This document shows, piece after piece, positions 1 through 8,095 of a stretch of DNA of 64,000 bases. The notes below the pieces were generated by a model. That model was not told the DNA's origin and ran no database searches. It saw nothing but the letters and a program-made list of their open reading frames with translations. The stretch's first letter is position 1. Each line of letters begins with the position of its first letter. This DNA is from JANNSO01 sp964485395 (GTDB lineage Bacteria; Spirochaetota; Spirochaetia; Treponematales; UBA12059), in contig CAZAJF010000010.1 in assembly GCA_964485395.1 (NCBI GenBank), positions 1 to 64,000 of the forward strand. The letters run 5' to 3'. The position numbers and the translations under genes are program-made.

Positions 1-1075
1 GCATGACCTGGTTGAGCGCTCCCTTGATGGACGAGGCGATCCGTGCGCTCGCGAACAGGCTGGCCAAGCTCGCCACCGCCAAGGCGATCCCCAGCAGTAT
101 TTGAGTCTGGCTGATGATACCCTGAACTTTCCTGTTCGCGTCCTCGAGGTAATGTTCCACGATGACTATCGCGCTCTCGATCGTCTTGATGATGATATTT
201 TCTTGAGGCAGAATCCGATCTGAATATATGTCGCGCAATTTACCCGCCGCGTCATGCAGCGTGGAAAAACCGGCCACGGCCTTTGCCAGGGAAGTTTTGG
301 CGGCCGTGAACCTGCTTTCGCCCGATCTGCCTCCAAAGGCTTTTTGCAGCTCGCCCAAGGCCGTGTCCAATTGCTCGTAAGCGTTGACTAGCAGCACGGC
401 CTGCCGCTCGTCGTTGGTTTTCAGGTACTCGGAAAGATACAGCTTGCACATCAGGAATTGGTTTTGCGCGTTACCGTAGGCAAGGATGGAAAACGGGGTG
501 CTCGCGTTCCCGATTCCTACGCGGGCGCTTGAAAGCGCGTTTTCCATGAGCTCGAGGTAAGGATCGATAAACCCCGTTTTCTGCTTTGTGATGATGTCGA
601 TGAGGGCGGCCGCGTCGTTGACCGCCGATTGGTAGACGAGCGTCGCGGAGCGAATCCTGTTGAGCAGGTCGATTATTTCCCGGTCCTCGCTCGTGCCGTT
701 GGTCTTGTCGAGGATCCTGGTCAGGCTGGCGTATTCCTCGTTGAACCCGTCGAGTTCTGTCTGCGAGCGGTTGCTGATGTAACGAGTGGAGCGGTATCGG
801 AGCAGGATTATTTTTTTATCGATGGCCTGCATGTTTTCGCGCAGCAGGACGACGCCTTCGTTCGTTTCGCGCAAGCTGCTGGACACGAGGCCCATGCGCC
901 CCATCGCGAGGATTCCCACAAGGGTAAGCAGCGACAGGGCTATCATGTTGGCGGCGAGGATTTTCTTGCCGATGCTTGGAAACAATCTCGCGGACAAGGC
1001 GGCCAGCCTTTTCCGGAAATTTCCCCGCATCGTCGCGCTCACGGTTTCGTCAATGCCACCTCGGGTTTTTTTCAC
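1..1075 (-). CDS. Membrane sensor, N-terminal part (chemoreceptor or histidine kinase)
   Basis: The reverse strand stays open from a GTG at 1075 to the window edge (358 codons). A cytoplasmic leader of about 35 residues is followed by a transmembrane helix (KILAANMIALSLLTLVGILA). Next comes a periplasmic region of about 250 residues, strongly helical and rich in charged and Leu/Ala residues, then a second helix (LLGIALAVASLASLFAS) where the window ends. This layout fits a long helical-bundle sensor domain followed by HAMP, as in chemoreceptors and histidine kinases. The output domain lies outside the window, so the two cannot be told apart. The gene starts 3 bases after the upstream binding-protein stop, which suggests an operon. 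An internal ATG about 17 codons in is another possible start. Confidence 0.7.
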   Translation of the reverse strand, partial: MKKTRGGIDETVSATMRGNFRKRLAALSARLFPSIGKKILAANMIALSLLTLVGILAMGRMGLVSSSLRETNEGVVLLRENMQAIDKKIILLRYRSTRYISNRSQTELDGFNEEYASLTRILDKTNGTSEDREIIDLLNRIRSATLVYQSAVNDAAALIDIITKQKTGFIDPYLELMENALSSARVGIGNASTPFSILAYGNAQNQFLMCKLYLSEYLKTNDERQAVLLVNAYEQLDTALGELQKAFGGRSGESRFTAAKTSLAKAVAGFSTLHDAAGKLRDIYSDRILPQENIIIKTIESAIVIVEHYLEDANRKVQGIISQTQILLGIALAVASLASLFASARIASSIKGALNQVM

Positions 1076-1078
1076 GGA

Positions 1079-2386
1079 TTATTTTCCCGCCGCGGCGGGA
1101 CCCGGCTTATACCATTTCGCCAAACCGGCGGCGAGGGCTTTTGCCGCTTCCTCCGGGGTTTGTAGTCCCTTGATTACCGCCACGGAACCATCCATCACCA
1201 GGTCGTAGCCGCTCGGTGAACCTTCCATAAGCTTTTCCCACACGAATCGGATATCGGTTTCCCTGCCCTTGTTGAGCGCAAGGAAGGTATTGGCATGCGG
1301 GTTGTCCAGCTCGGGAGGATTATTGATCATGGGAAAGAATCCCGGCAGCGTGTCGCCCAGGAGTTTCGCGCATTCGGGGCTGTATACCCAGGCCAGAAAA
1401 CGCAGCGCGAGGTCTTTGTGATTGGAGGCCGAGTTCAGGCCGATGCCCGCGTCCAGGTGAAAGGTGATGCGCGGTTTTGATCCCGACGGCGGCGGAGGCG
1501 CGAAGGCGGACCATGTAAAGCCGGGTTTTTGTTCCTCGAAATATGGAATGTCCCACGAGCCGCTGAAGAACATCGCGGCCTTCCCCAGGGCGAAAAGCTC
1601 CCGAGAGTCTTTGTACAGGAGCACGGTATGGTTTTGCGGCAGATAGGGAGCCATCGATTGGACGGCCGTAAACAGCCTGACCATCGCCGGATCGTCGAAC
1701 TTCCGCGAACCGGACAGGTATTCCATGCGAGCGTCGCGGCCGCCCAGGAAATTAGGGGCGATATTCATGAATACGAGTTCCGCGATCGTCCAGGTATCGC
1801 CGCTGGCATTGGCGAAGGGAATGATGCCGGCGTTCTGGATTGTTTTTGCGGCCGAGAGCAGCTCTTCCCAGCTTCGGGGTATCTTGATGCCGAGCGTCGA
1901 AAAGATGTCCTGGTTAAAATAGATTCCGTGGGAGGTGGCGATGAACGGAATCCCATACGTCGTCCCCGAGTCCATGGACCAAGGCGCCAGCATGGCCGGA
2001 GTAAAGGATTCCGAAAGCCCGGGCAGCTTTGAAAGGTCTTCCAGGTAGCCCTGTTCGTAGAGCAGGCGCGAGAGGGCATACGAGCGCAGGTACATGATAT
2101 CCGGCGCCGACTTGCTTTTAAACTGCGCGAGGAGCGCGTCGTTGTATTGAGGGCCGGGAGTAGGGTCGTACACGATGCTTATGTCGGGGTTTTTTTCCTG
2201 GAAGGCCGCGATGATCACGTTCATCTGCCGGACGTCCTCGGTGCGCCATGATCCCATGGTTAGCACGACGCGCTTTGCAGTCGTTCCGCCTGCAGGTTCG
2301 GGAACGACGATCGGTTTCTTAGCCAGGCAACCTTGTGCCGCGAACAGTATTCCCAAGCATATGGCACAGGTTTTCAAGCGTCTCAT
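1079..2386 (-). CDS. Sugar ABC transporter solute-binding lipoprotein (family 1)
   Basis: This 435-residue protein begins with a lipoprotein signal (MRRLKTCAICLGILFAAQGC); Cys20 is the predicted lipidated residue. The mature part has the features of family 1 extracellular sugar-binding proteins: a start around VVLTMGSWRTEDVRQMN, a PDIMYLR segment, YGIPFIA, GIYFNQDIF and a late FLAWVYSPECAKLLG helix. Family length is usually 400-450. It should be anchored outside the inner membrane and pass a sugar or oligosaccharide to a permease, but no permease or ATPase gene is in view. It is followed immediately by the membrane sensor gene, so ligand sensing is an alternative to transport. It is divergent from the iron-sulfur operon. 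Confidence 0.85.
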   Translation of the reverse strand: MRRLKTCAICLGILFAAQGCLAKKPIVVPEPAGGTTAKRVVLTMGSWRTEDVRQMNVIIAAFQEKNPDISIVYDPTPGPQYNDALLAQFKSKSAPDIMYLRSYALSRLLYEQGYLEDLSKLPGLSESFTPAMLAPWSMDSGTTYGIPFIATSHGIYFNQDIFSTLGIKIPRSWEELLSAAKTIQNAGIIPFANASGDTWTIAELVFMNIAPNFLGGRDARMEYLSGSRKFDDPAMVRLFTAVQSMAPYLPQNHTVLLYKDSRELFALGKAAMFFSGSWDIPYFEEQKPGFTWSAFAPPPPSGSKPRITFHLDAGIGLNSASNHKDLALRFLAWVYSPECAKLLGDTLPGFFPMINNPPELDNPHANTFLALNKGRETDIRFVWEKLMEGSPSGYDLVMDGSVAVIKGLQTPEEAAKALAAGLAKWYKPGPAAAGK

Positions 2387-2406
2387 TTTACGTACCCCAT
2401 AAAGTA

Positions 2407-2456
2407 AGAATAATGGAGAGAAAGTTGTTGCGCAAGTGACAAACCTGGGTAATAAT
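2407..2456. promoter_or_regulatory. Divergent promoters sharing one palindromic -35 core
   Basis: The palindrome TTGCGCAA (2428-2435) supplies a -35 in both directions. Leftwards, TTGCGC is followed by 17 bases and TATTCT (2407-2412), ahead of the binding-protein gene. Rightwards, TTGCGC is followed by 16-17 bases and TAATAA/AATAAT (2450-2456), ahead of the iron-sulfur operon. Inferred from box match and spacing only. Confidence 0.45.
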
Positions 2457-2518
2457 AGTGCTAATTATATCGATATGGGCGGGAAAGAATCCTGTGGCCA
2501 AAATTACTAGGAGGAACG

Positions 2519-2983
2519 ATGGGTTGCGTACGTGAGCTGCTCGTGGAAATTGACAAGGATCGAAGCAATCTCATTAAAGCCTTGCAGGCCGCACAGGCGG
2601 TGGATGGATTTATTTCCGATGATACGATCGTTGAAATAGCGGCGCACTTCGGCATCGCGACAGTCGAAGTGGAGGGCGTGGTCAGTTTTTACGCCCAGTT
2701 CAAGAGAATAAAACCGGGTAAATATAAGATATCCATCTGCGACGGAACAGCCTGCCACATCAAAGGCTCGTCGCTCGTACTGGGGTGGATATCCGAGGAC
2801 CTGCATATACAAAGCGGCCAAACGGATTCCGAAGGGCTTTTTTCCCTGGAGACCGTGGCGTGCCTGGGCTGCTGCAGCCTGGCTCCGGTCATCAGCATCA
2901 ACGGCAAGGTTTTCGGCAACCTTGACCGAAAGGGAATCCTCAAGATCATCAAGAGCTATCGCGCATCCGGGGGTGTGGCATGA
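2519..2983 (+). CDS. NuoE-like [2Fe-2S] subunit, candidate StnA of an electron-bifurcating transhydrogenase
   Basis: This is a 154-residue thioredoxin-fold [2Fe-2S] protein of the NuoE / HydC type. The four expected ligands are visible as C74-x4-C79 (CDGTAC) and C115-x3-C119 (CLGCC), after an N-terminal helical domain. The start has a strong ribosome binding site (AGGAGG, 5 bases before ATG). The stop overlaps the next start (ATGA), so the three genes 2519-6752 form a translationally coupled operon. In this family the subunit carries electrons to or from the NuoF-like flavin subunit. The operon contains no hydrogenase or complex I membrane gene. That argues against NuoE of complex I or HydC of a [FeFe]-hydrogenase and for a soluble transhydrogenase. 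Confidence 0.85.
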   Translation: MGCVRELLVEIDKDRSNLIKALQAAQAVDGFISDDTIVEIAAHFGIATVEVEGVVSFYAQFKRIKPGKYKISICDGTACHIKGSSLVLGWISEDLHIQSGQTDSEGLFSLETVACLGCCSLAPVISINGKVFGNLDRKGILKIIKSYRASGGVA

Positions 2984-4716
2984 GCATCAAGCGCATTAAA
3001 GTAGGCGCCGGAAGCTGCGGAATCGCCGCGGGCGCCACCGAGCTCATCGCCTTCCTGAAGGCCGAGATTACGGATATTCCGATCGTGGAAGTGGGCTGCA
3101 TCGGCCATTGCTACGCCGAACCGCTCGTGGAAGTGGAAACCGACTCGGGCTCTTTCTTCTATAAATGCGTGCGCCCGGACAAGGCTCACCTGGAACGCCT
3201 GCTCGGTCTCAAGGACGAAGGGCGCCTCGAACAGCGCAAAGAACGCGCAGGCCGCGAACTCGTCAAAGTGCTGGCCCTTGCCGGCCGCATCGACATGACC
3301 TCGCTGGACGAGTATATCGCGAACGGCGGTTACGAAGCGCTAAAAAAGGCGCTTGCCATGCAGCCCGCTGACATCCTCGCCGAAATAAAGGCGTCCGGAC
3401 TCCGCGGCAGGGGCGGCGGCGGATTTCCCACGGGTACCAAGTGGGGCTTCCTCGCGGCAAAAACCACGGAAGAGAAAGTGCTTATCTGCAATGCCGACGA
3501 AGGCGACCCGGGAGCCTTCATGGACCGCTCTCTTATGGAGTCGGTGCCGCATCAGGTCCTGGAAGGCATGCTGATCGGCGCTTTGGCTACGGGCGCCACG
3601 CTGTTGACCATCTACTGCCGCGCCGAATATCCGCTGGCGATCCGCAACCTCAAGATAGCCATTGACCAGATATACAAGAACGGCCTCAATAAACTCGGCG
3701 CGCGCACCGTGCAGTTCAAGCTCAAGGAAGGGGCGGGCGCCTTCGTGTGCGGCGAGGAAACGGCAATGATCAACTCGCTGGAAGGCAAACGCGGCACGCC
3801 GCGCTTCCGGCCGCCGTATCCGACGGACTCAGGCTACCACGGCTACCCGACCGCCATAAACAACGTCGAGACCTTCGGCAACGTTCCCCTCATCCTGAGG
3901 GAGGGCTCGGCCGCGTTCGCCTCCGTCGGCACCGCCGGATCCAAAGGCACCAAACTTTTCGCGCTGGCCGGCGACGTAAAATACCCGGGCCTGGCAGAAG
4001 TGCCCATGGGCGTCACCATCGCGGACATCGTCTACGAAGTGGGCGGCTCGGAACGCGGCTCGGTCAAGGCCGTGCAGATCGGCGGACCGTCGGGCGGCTG
4101 CATACCCGCGGACAAGTTCGACGCCGTGGTGGACTACGACTCGCTGAAAAGCCTGGGCGCAATCATGGGCTCGGGCGGCCTCATCGTCATCGGCCAGGAC
4201 CGCTGCATGGTGGAGACGGCCCGGTATTTCCTGGAGTTTACCGCGCGCGAATCCTGCGGCAAGTGCACCTTCTGCAGGGTGGGAACCAAGCGCATGCTGG
4301 AGCACCTGGAAAGGATAACGCACGGCGAAGGCACCCCCGAAGACATCCAGTTCCTCGCCGACCTTGGGCCAAAGGTTATAAAAGGTTCATTATGCGGGCT
4401 CGGCCAGACCGCTCCCAACCCGGTTATCTCCACGCTCCGCTATTTCATGAACGAGTACGAGAGCCATGTCACGCGCAAGAAATGCCCCGCCCTGCAGTGC
4501 AGCGCCCTGTGCGAACTCAAGGTGCACGAAAAGGACTGCATCAAATGCGGCCTGTGCATAAAGAATTGCCCGGTCAACGCCATAAGCAAGGATTTCGTCA
4601 TCGACAACGCGCTTTGCACCAGGTGCAACTCGTGCATCGAAGTCTGCCCCAAGAAAACGATAAGCCGGGTGGAAACGGGTACCGGCTACAGCAGCGCTGA
4701 AGGAGCTTCACGGTGA
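2980..4716 (+). CDS. NuoF-like NADH-binding flavin/iron-sulfur subunit, candidate StnB
   Basis: This 578-residue protein has three blocks. An N-terminal thioredoxin-like ferredoxin domain keeps only part of its cysteine set (C13, C40, C44). The NuoF core has the NADH/FMN glycine loop GRGGGGFPTG (about 143-152), the FMN segment NADEGDPGAFMDR, the GEET motif and a [4Fe-4S] site ESCGKCTFC (about 425). The C-terminal part is a two-cluster ferredoxin (CIKCGLCIKNCP and CTRCNSCIEVCP). The same order is found in HydB, NADP-reducing hydrogenase subunits and StnB. It overlaps the genes on both sides by 4 bases. In bifurcating members of the family this subunit holds the NAD site and the FMN thought to split electrons. 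Which nucleotide is bound here is not visible. Confidence 0.88.
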   Translation: MSIKRIKVGAGSCGIAAGATELIAFLKAEITDIPIVEVGCIGHCYAEPLVEVETDSGSFFYKCVRPDKAHLERLLGLKDEGRLEQRKERAGRELVKVLALAGRIDMTSLDEYIANGGYEALKKALAMQPADILAEIKASGLRGRGGGGFPTGTKWGFLAAKTTEEKVLICNADEGDPGAFMDRSLMESVPHQVLEGMLIGALATGATLLTIYCRAEYPLAIRNLKIAIDQIYKNGLNKLGARTVQFKLKEGAGAFVCGEETAMINSLEGKRGTPRFRPPYPTDSGYHGYPTAINNVETFGNVPLILREGSAAFASVGTAGSKGTKLFALAGDVKYPGLAEVPMGVTIADIVYEVGGSERGSVKAVQIGGPSGGCIPADKFDAVVDYDSLKSLGAIMGSGGLIVIGQDRCMVETARYFLEFTARESCGKCTFCRVGTKRMLEHLERITHGEGTPEDIQFLADLGPKVIKGSLCGLGQTAPNPVISTLRYFMNEYESHVTRKKCPALQCSALCELKVHEKDCIKCGLCIKNCPVNAISKDFVIDNALCTRCNSCIEVCPKKTISRVETGTGYSSAEGASR

Positions 4717-6752
4717 GCGTCTCGATAACCATAGATGGCAAAAGCTATAGCGCCGAAAAAGGCGAAACGATACTTCAGGTCGCGGAGCGAAACGGCATAC
4801 AGATTCCCACGCTCTGCTCGAATAAACTGATCAGCAAGTCCACGTCATGCTTCGTGTGCGTCGTCAAGGACGCCAAGACCGGAAGGTACGTGCCCTCGTG
4901 CGCGATGGAGGCAGCCGACGGGATGCAGCTGGAATCGGACAGCGCGGAAGTCCGCGACATGCGCCTGACGGCCCTCAACCTCATCCTGTCCGAGCATTCC
5001 GGCGACTGCGAGGCCCCCTGCACCATAGCGTGCCCCGCCCATGCGCAGGTGGAGGAATACGTGGCCTTGGGCAGGCAGGGCAAGCATCTCGAGGCGCTCA
5101 AGCTCATCAAGGAGCGCATCCCTCTGCCAATGTCCATAGGCCGCGTCTGCCCTCGCTTCTGCGAAAAGGATTGCCGCCGCAACGTGGTGGACGAGGAAGC
5201 CGTGGCCATCAACGACTTCAAACGCCTTGCCGCCGACCTGCATTACGAAACGTATATGGAAGAATTGCCCCCGCTTACCGGCAAGAAAGCCGCCATCATA
5301 GGCGCCGGTCCCGCGGGTCTGAGCGTCGCCTATTTCCTACGGTTAAGCGGCGTGGCCAGCGATATTTTCGACAAGATGCCCGAGGCGGGCGGCATGCTGC
5401 GCTACGGCATACCCGAGTACCGCCTGCCCAAGGGAATCCTTGACCGGGAGATCGCGCATTTTGCCAAGATGGGCGGGATACGCATAACGGGCGACAGGGA
5501 ACTTGGCAAGAATTTATCGCTCGACGAGCTTAAGAAAAGCTATGACGCCGTCGCAGTCACCATCGGTTCCTGGAAATCCAGCGCAGCCGGCGTTGAGGGC
5601 GAGGAGTTGGCGGTGGGAGGCATCCAGTACCTGGAGAAGCTGGCGCTGAACGGCTGGAAGGGCGAGAATCCCGGCAAGACCATCGTCATCGGCGGCGGCA
5701 ACACCGCCATGGACTGCCTGCGCAGTTCCGTTCGCCTGGGCTCCAAGGACGTCACCTGTTTCTACCGCCGCACCGAGGCTGAAATCCCCGCGGAAAAGAT
5801 CGAGATCCATGAGGCCAAGGAAGAAGGCGTCAAGTTCGAGTACCTGGTGGCCCCCGTGAGCCTCCGCAAGGAAAACGGCCGCTTGGTCCTGAAAAGCCAG
5901 CGCATGACCTTGGGCGAGCCCGACGCGTCGGGCAGGCGCAAACCGGTTCCCGTACCCGGCTCGGACTTCGATACGGTGGCGGATACGGTTATAGCCGCGA
6001 TCGGCCAAAAAACCTCCGCCCCTCAGGGCCTCAAGACCACCAAGTGGGGCGACGTGGACGTAAACACCAATACCTGCGAGATGGAAAACCAGGTGTTCGC
6101 GGCGGGCGACTGCGTAAGCGGACCGGCCACCGTAGTGGAAGCGGTTGCGGGAGCCCGGCGCACGGCCCTGGCGATCGTCGCCGCTCTTGAAGGCCGCAGC
6201 TACCGCGAGCCCTATCAGCTCAATGTTACGCGGGGAAAGTGGCAGGGTCTCAAGCCGGAAAACCTGGTCTTCCTTAAAAAGCCGATAGAAAGAGCCCGGC
6301 AAGGTCAGCGGTTTATTCCCCTCGCCGAACGCATGGGCAGCTTCAAGGAAATATCGTTTACGTATTCCAACCAGGAAATAACCAAGGAAGGCGAGCGCTG
6401 CATCGAGTGTTCCTGCACCGCGAAGGGCGATTGTTTCTTAAAGAAGCAGTGCGAGACCTACGGCGCGAAGCCCGATGCCATAACGGGGGAAAAACCTCAA
6501 TTCGGCTATGACGTGCGGCATCCCGAGATTATTCTGGATCGCGGCAAGTGCATCAAATGCGGCGTTTGCGTTAAGGTTTGTTCTGAAGTCGTGAATAAAA
6601 ACCTGCTCGGCTTTAAATTCCGGGGTTTTTCCACCCATGTGGATACCGCCTTTTCGCAACCCTTGCCGTCGGCTCTCTGCCGCGATTGCGGGAAATGCCT
6701 ATCGGAATGCCCGGTTGGCGCGCTTGATTGGAAGGAAAAAAAGCGAGAATAG
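4713..6752 (+). CDS. Ferredoxin / GltD-NfnB-like flavoprotein fusion, candidate StnC
   Basis: This 679-residue protein starts at GTG, overlapping the previous stop. Residues 1-80 are a NuoG/HydA-like [2Fe-2S] domain (LCSNKLISKSTSCFVC). Then comes a cysteine-rich GltD-type [4Fe-4S] region (GDCEAPCTIACPAH and RVCPRFCEKDCRRN). The FAD site is IIGAGPAGLSVA (about 193-204) and the NAD(P) site is VIGGGNTAMDC (about 328). The C-terminus has more cysteine clusters (CIECSCTAKGDC, CIKCGVCVKVC, CRDCGKCLSECP). The middle matches the NADPH subunit of NfnAB and glutamate synthase small subunits. With a NuoE- and a NuoF-like partner, this is the composition described for the Sporomusa-type Nfn (Stn) complex. 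That complex couples NADPH oxidation or formation to NAD and ferredoxin. The enzymatic role here is inferred. Confidence 0.85.
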   Translation: MSVSITIDGKSYSAEKGETILQVAERNGIQIPTLCSNKLISKSTSCFVCVVKDAKTGRYVPSCAMEAADGMQLESDSAEVRDMRLTALNLILSEHSGDCEAPCTIACPAHAQVEEYVALGRQGKHLEALKLIKERIPLPMSIGRVCPRFCEKDCRRNVVDEEAVAINDFKRLAADLHYETYMEELPPLTGKKAAIIGAGPAGLSVAYFLRLSGVASDIFDKMPEAGGMLRYGIPEYRLPKGILDREIAHFAKMGGIRITGDRELGKNLSLDELKKSYDAVAVTIGSWKSSAAGVEGEELAVGGIQYLEKLALNGWKGENPGKTIVIGGGNTAMDCLRSSVRLGSKDVTCFYRRTEAEIPAEKIEIHEAKEEGVKFEYLVAPVSLRKENGRLVLKSQRMTLGEPDASGRRKPVPVPGSDFDTVADTVIAAIGQKTSAPQGLKTTKWGDVDVNTNTCEMENQVFAAGDCVSGPATVVEAVAGARRTALAIVAALEGRSYREPYQLNVTRGKWQGLKPENLVFLKKPIERARQGQRFIPLAERMGSFKEISFTYSNQEITKEGERCIECSCTAKGDCFLKKQCETYGAKPDAITGEKPQFGYDVRHPEIILDRGKCIKCGVCVKVCSEVVNKNLLGFKFRGFSTHVDTAFSQPLPSALCRDCGKCLSECPVGALDWKEKKRE

Positions 6753-6776
6753 CCTCTAACGTCGTAAAATAGACCG

Positions 6777-6812
6777 ACAAGCCGTATAATAAACATTATT
6801 CGGCTTGTTTTA
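6777..6812 (+). terminator. Intrinsic terminator of the iron-sulfur operon
   Basis: ACAAGCCG (6777-6784) pairs with CGGCTTGT (6801-6808), with an AT-rich inner part and a short T-run after it. It lies 25 bases after the stop at 6752. Confidence 0.6.
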
Positions 6813-6834
6813 CGCCTAACCCGCAGCGCTCATC

Positions 6835-6863
6835 TTGATATACCGCCCATGTTTTGCCATAAT
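6835..6863 (+). promoter_or_regulatory. Promoter of the TPR protein gene
   Basis: TTGATA (6835-6840), a 17-base spacer and CATAAT (6858-6863). The next ATG at 6883 has a GAGGAG ribosome binding site. The -35 also contains an in-frame TTG, which is not the start codon. Confidence 0.55.
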
Positions 6864-6882
6864 GGGCGTACCGAGGAGCAGT

Positions 6883-7635
6883 ATGCGCAGATTTACCGTG
6901 TCCCTACTATTCGTGGCTTGCTTAGGCGTTTTGGTTGCGCAGGATGAAGTTACCCCTCCAACGGCCACTCAAGACCAGAACATAGCTGTTCCGCAGATTA
7001 TTCCTCCCGCTCCTCAGCCTGCCAGCACGCCCAGCGCCATCAAGGCGGATGCACTGCTTTTATACAAGCAAGGCAGGGACCTCGAGGCCATGAATAAAAA
7101 AAACGAGGCAACGGCAAAATATCTGGAAGCTATCGTTATCTGCGATAAAGAAATAGCGCAAGATTCCACCCGCATGGATTCCTATACGGTAAAGTGCTGG
7201 TGCCTGTTCCGGCTCGAGCGCTACAGGCAGGTCGTGGATGTCGGCCTTGTCTCGCTCAAGGTGAAATTTGACGCGCGCATCGTGGAAGTAATGGGTGAGT
7301 CGTACTATTATCTCGCGGACGACGCCAACGCCCTGAAATATTTACAGCGCTACATCGATAACGTCGGCGAGTTCGCGGATCGTGTACCGTCTGCCTACTT
7401 TTTTATGGCGGAAAGCTATCTCAGGCAGAAACGGTATGACCATGCCGATATTGCCTATAGTTTTGCCGTGTACCGCGAGGCGAATATCCCGCGCTGGTGG
7501 TATCGCTACGCCAGCGTCGTGGAGACCCTTGGGGAATATAAGCGGGCGTACGACCTGTATGCGCGGGCCCTCAAGTTGAGTCCCGGTTTGAAGGAAGCCT
7601 CCGACGCCATGGCGCGGGTAAAGGCCAAGATCTAG
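6883..7635 (+). CDS. Exported TPR-repeat protein
   Basis: The start is ATG at 6883, because GAGGAG lies 3 bases before it and a signal peptide begins there (MRRFTVSLLFVACLGVLVAQ). After a Pro-rich linker, most of the protein is helix pairs of TPR type. The clearest are in LLLYKQGRDLEAMNKKNEATAKYLEAIV and in the last repeats (YDHADIAYSFAVYREANI, GEYKRAYDLYARALKLSPGL). The mature protein should be periplasmic and act as a scaffold; no enzymatic domain is seen. The STAS gene follows after 43 bases and may be co-transcribed. The specific function is unknown. Confidence 0.75.
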   Translation: MRRFTVSLLFVACLGVLVAQDEVTPPTATQDQNIAVPQIIPPAPQPASTPSAIKADALLLYKQGRDLEAMNKKNEATAKYLEAIVICDKEIAQDSTRMDSYTVKCWCLFRLERYRQVVDVGLVSLKVKFDARIVEVMGESYYYLADDANALKYLQRYIDNVGEFADRVPSAYFFMAESYLRQKRYDHADIAYSFAVYREANIPRWWYRYASVVETLGEYKRAYDLYARALKLSPGLKEASDAMARVKAKI

Positions 7636-7678
7636 TAATTCGAGAAAAAGTACGAGCTTGATAGGGTAGGATGAACAT

Positions 7679-8095
7679 ATGGCCATCATGCATTACATTG
7701 ATTTATTGCCTCTGCGCGAACAATGCCGCGGCGAAGATTGCCGCGATTTCGTGTGCCGCCTTAATATGCGGGGAAACCTGAGTATCGATAACGCGAATGA
7801 AACGTCTATTTTGGTGCGCGCATTGGTGCATGGCGGCTTCAATCGCCTGATCCTCAACCTCGAAAACCTGAATTACGTGGACTCCACCGGTATCGGCACC
7901 ATTATCCGCATCAAGAAAGATTTACTGAACGCCTCAGGCGACATGGTGCTCTGCAACGTGCCCCCCAAGGTCAACGAGGTGTTCGACCTGGTGAACCTCA
8001 AGGAATTTGTTAAGATTTTTTACTCCGACCAGAAAGCCATCGATTACCTGCGCAACTCGCAGTCCCAATCCGAGCCTTCCCCTACAGCAGACTGA
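7679..8095 (+). CDS. STAS-domain anti-sigma-factor antagonist
   Basis: This 138-residue cytoplasmic protein of the SpoIIAA/RsbV type has the phosphorylatable serine in the conserved loop YVDSTGIGTI (Ser about residue 63). It is preceded by the strand RLILNLENL and followed by the helix IIRIKKDLLNA. In known systems the unphosphorylated form binds an anti-sigma factor kinase and frees a sigma factor. No RsbW-like kinase, PP2C phosphatase or sigma factor is nearby, so the partner is encoded elsewhere. The N-terminus has about 15 extra residues with two cysteines before the first strand. Its 3' end overlaps the convergent priA gene by 14 bases. Confidence 0.85.
   Translation: MAIMHYIDLLPLREQCRGEDCRDFVCRLNMRGNLSIDNANETSILVRALVHGGFNRLILNLENLNYVDSTGIGTIIRIKKDLLNASGDMVLCNVPPKVNEVFDLVNLKEFVKIFYSDQKAIDYLRNSQSQSEPSPTAD

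Noticed and set aside
2519..6752. Part of respiratory complex I or an [FeFe]-hydrogenase
   Set aside because: No membrane subunit and no H-cluster protein are encoded, and the third subunit is of GltD/NfnB type.
6835..6882. TTG start giving a longer TPR protein
   Set aside because: The TTG is part of a good -35 box, and the ATG at 6883 has a GAGGAG site and begins a signal peptide.
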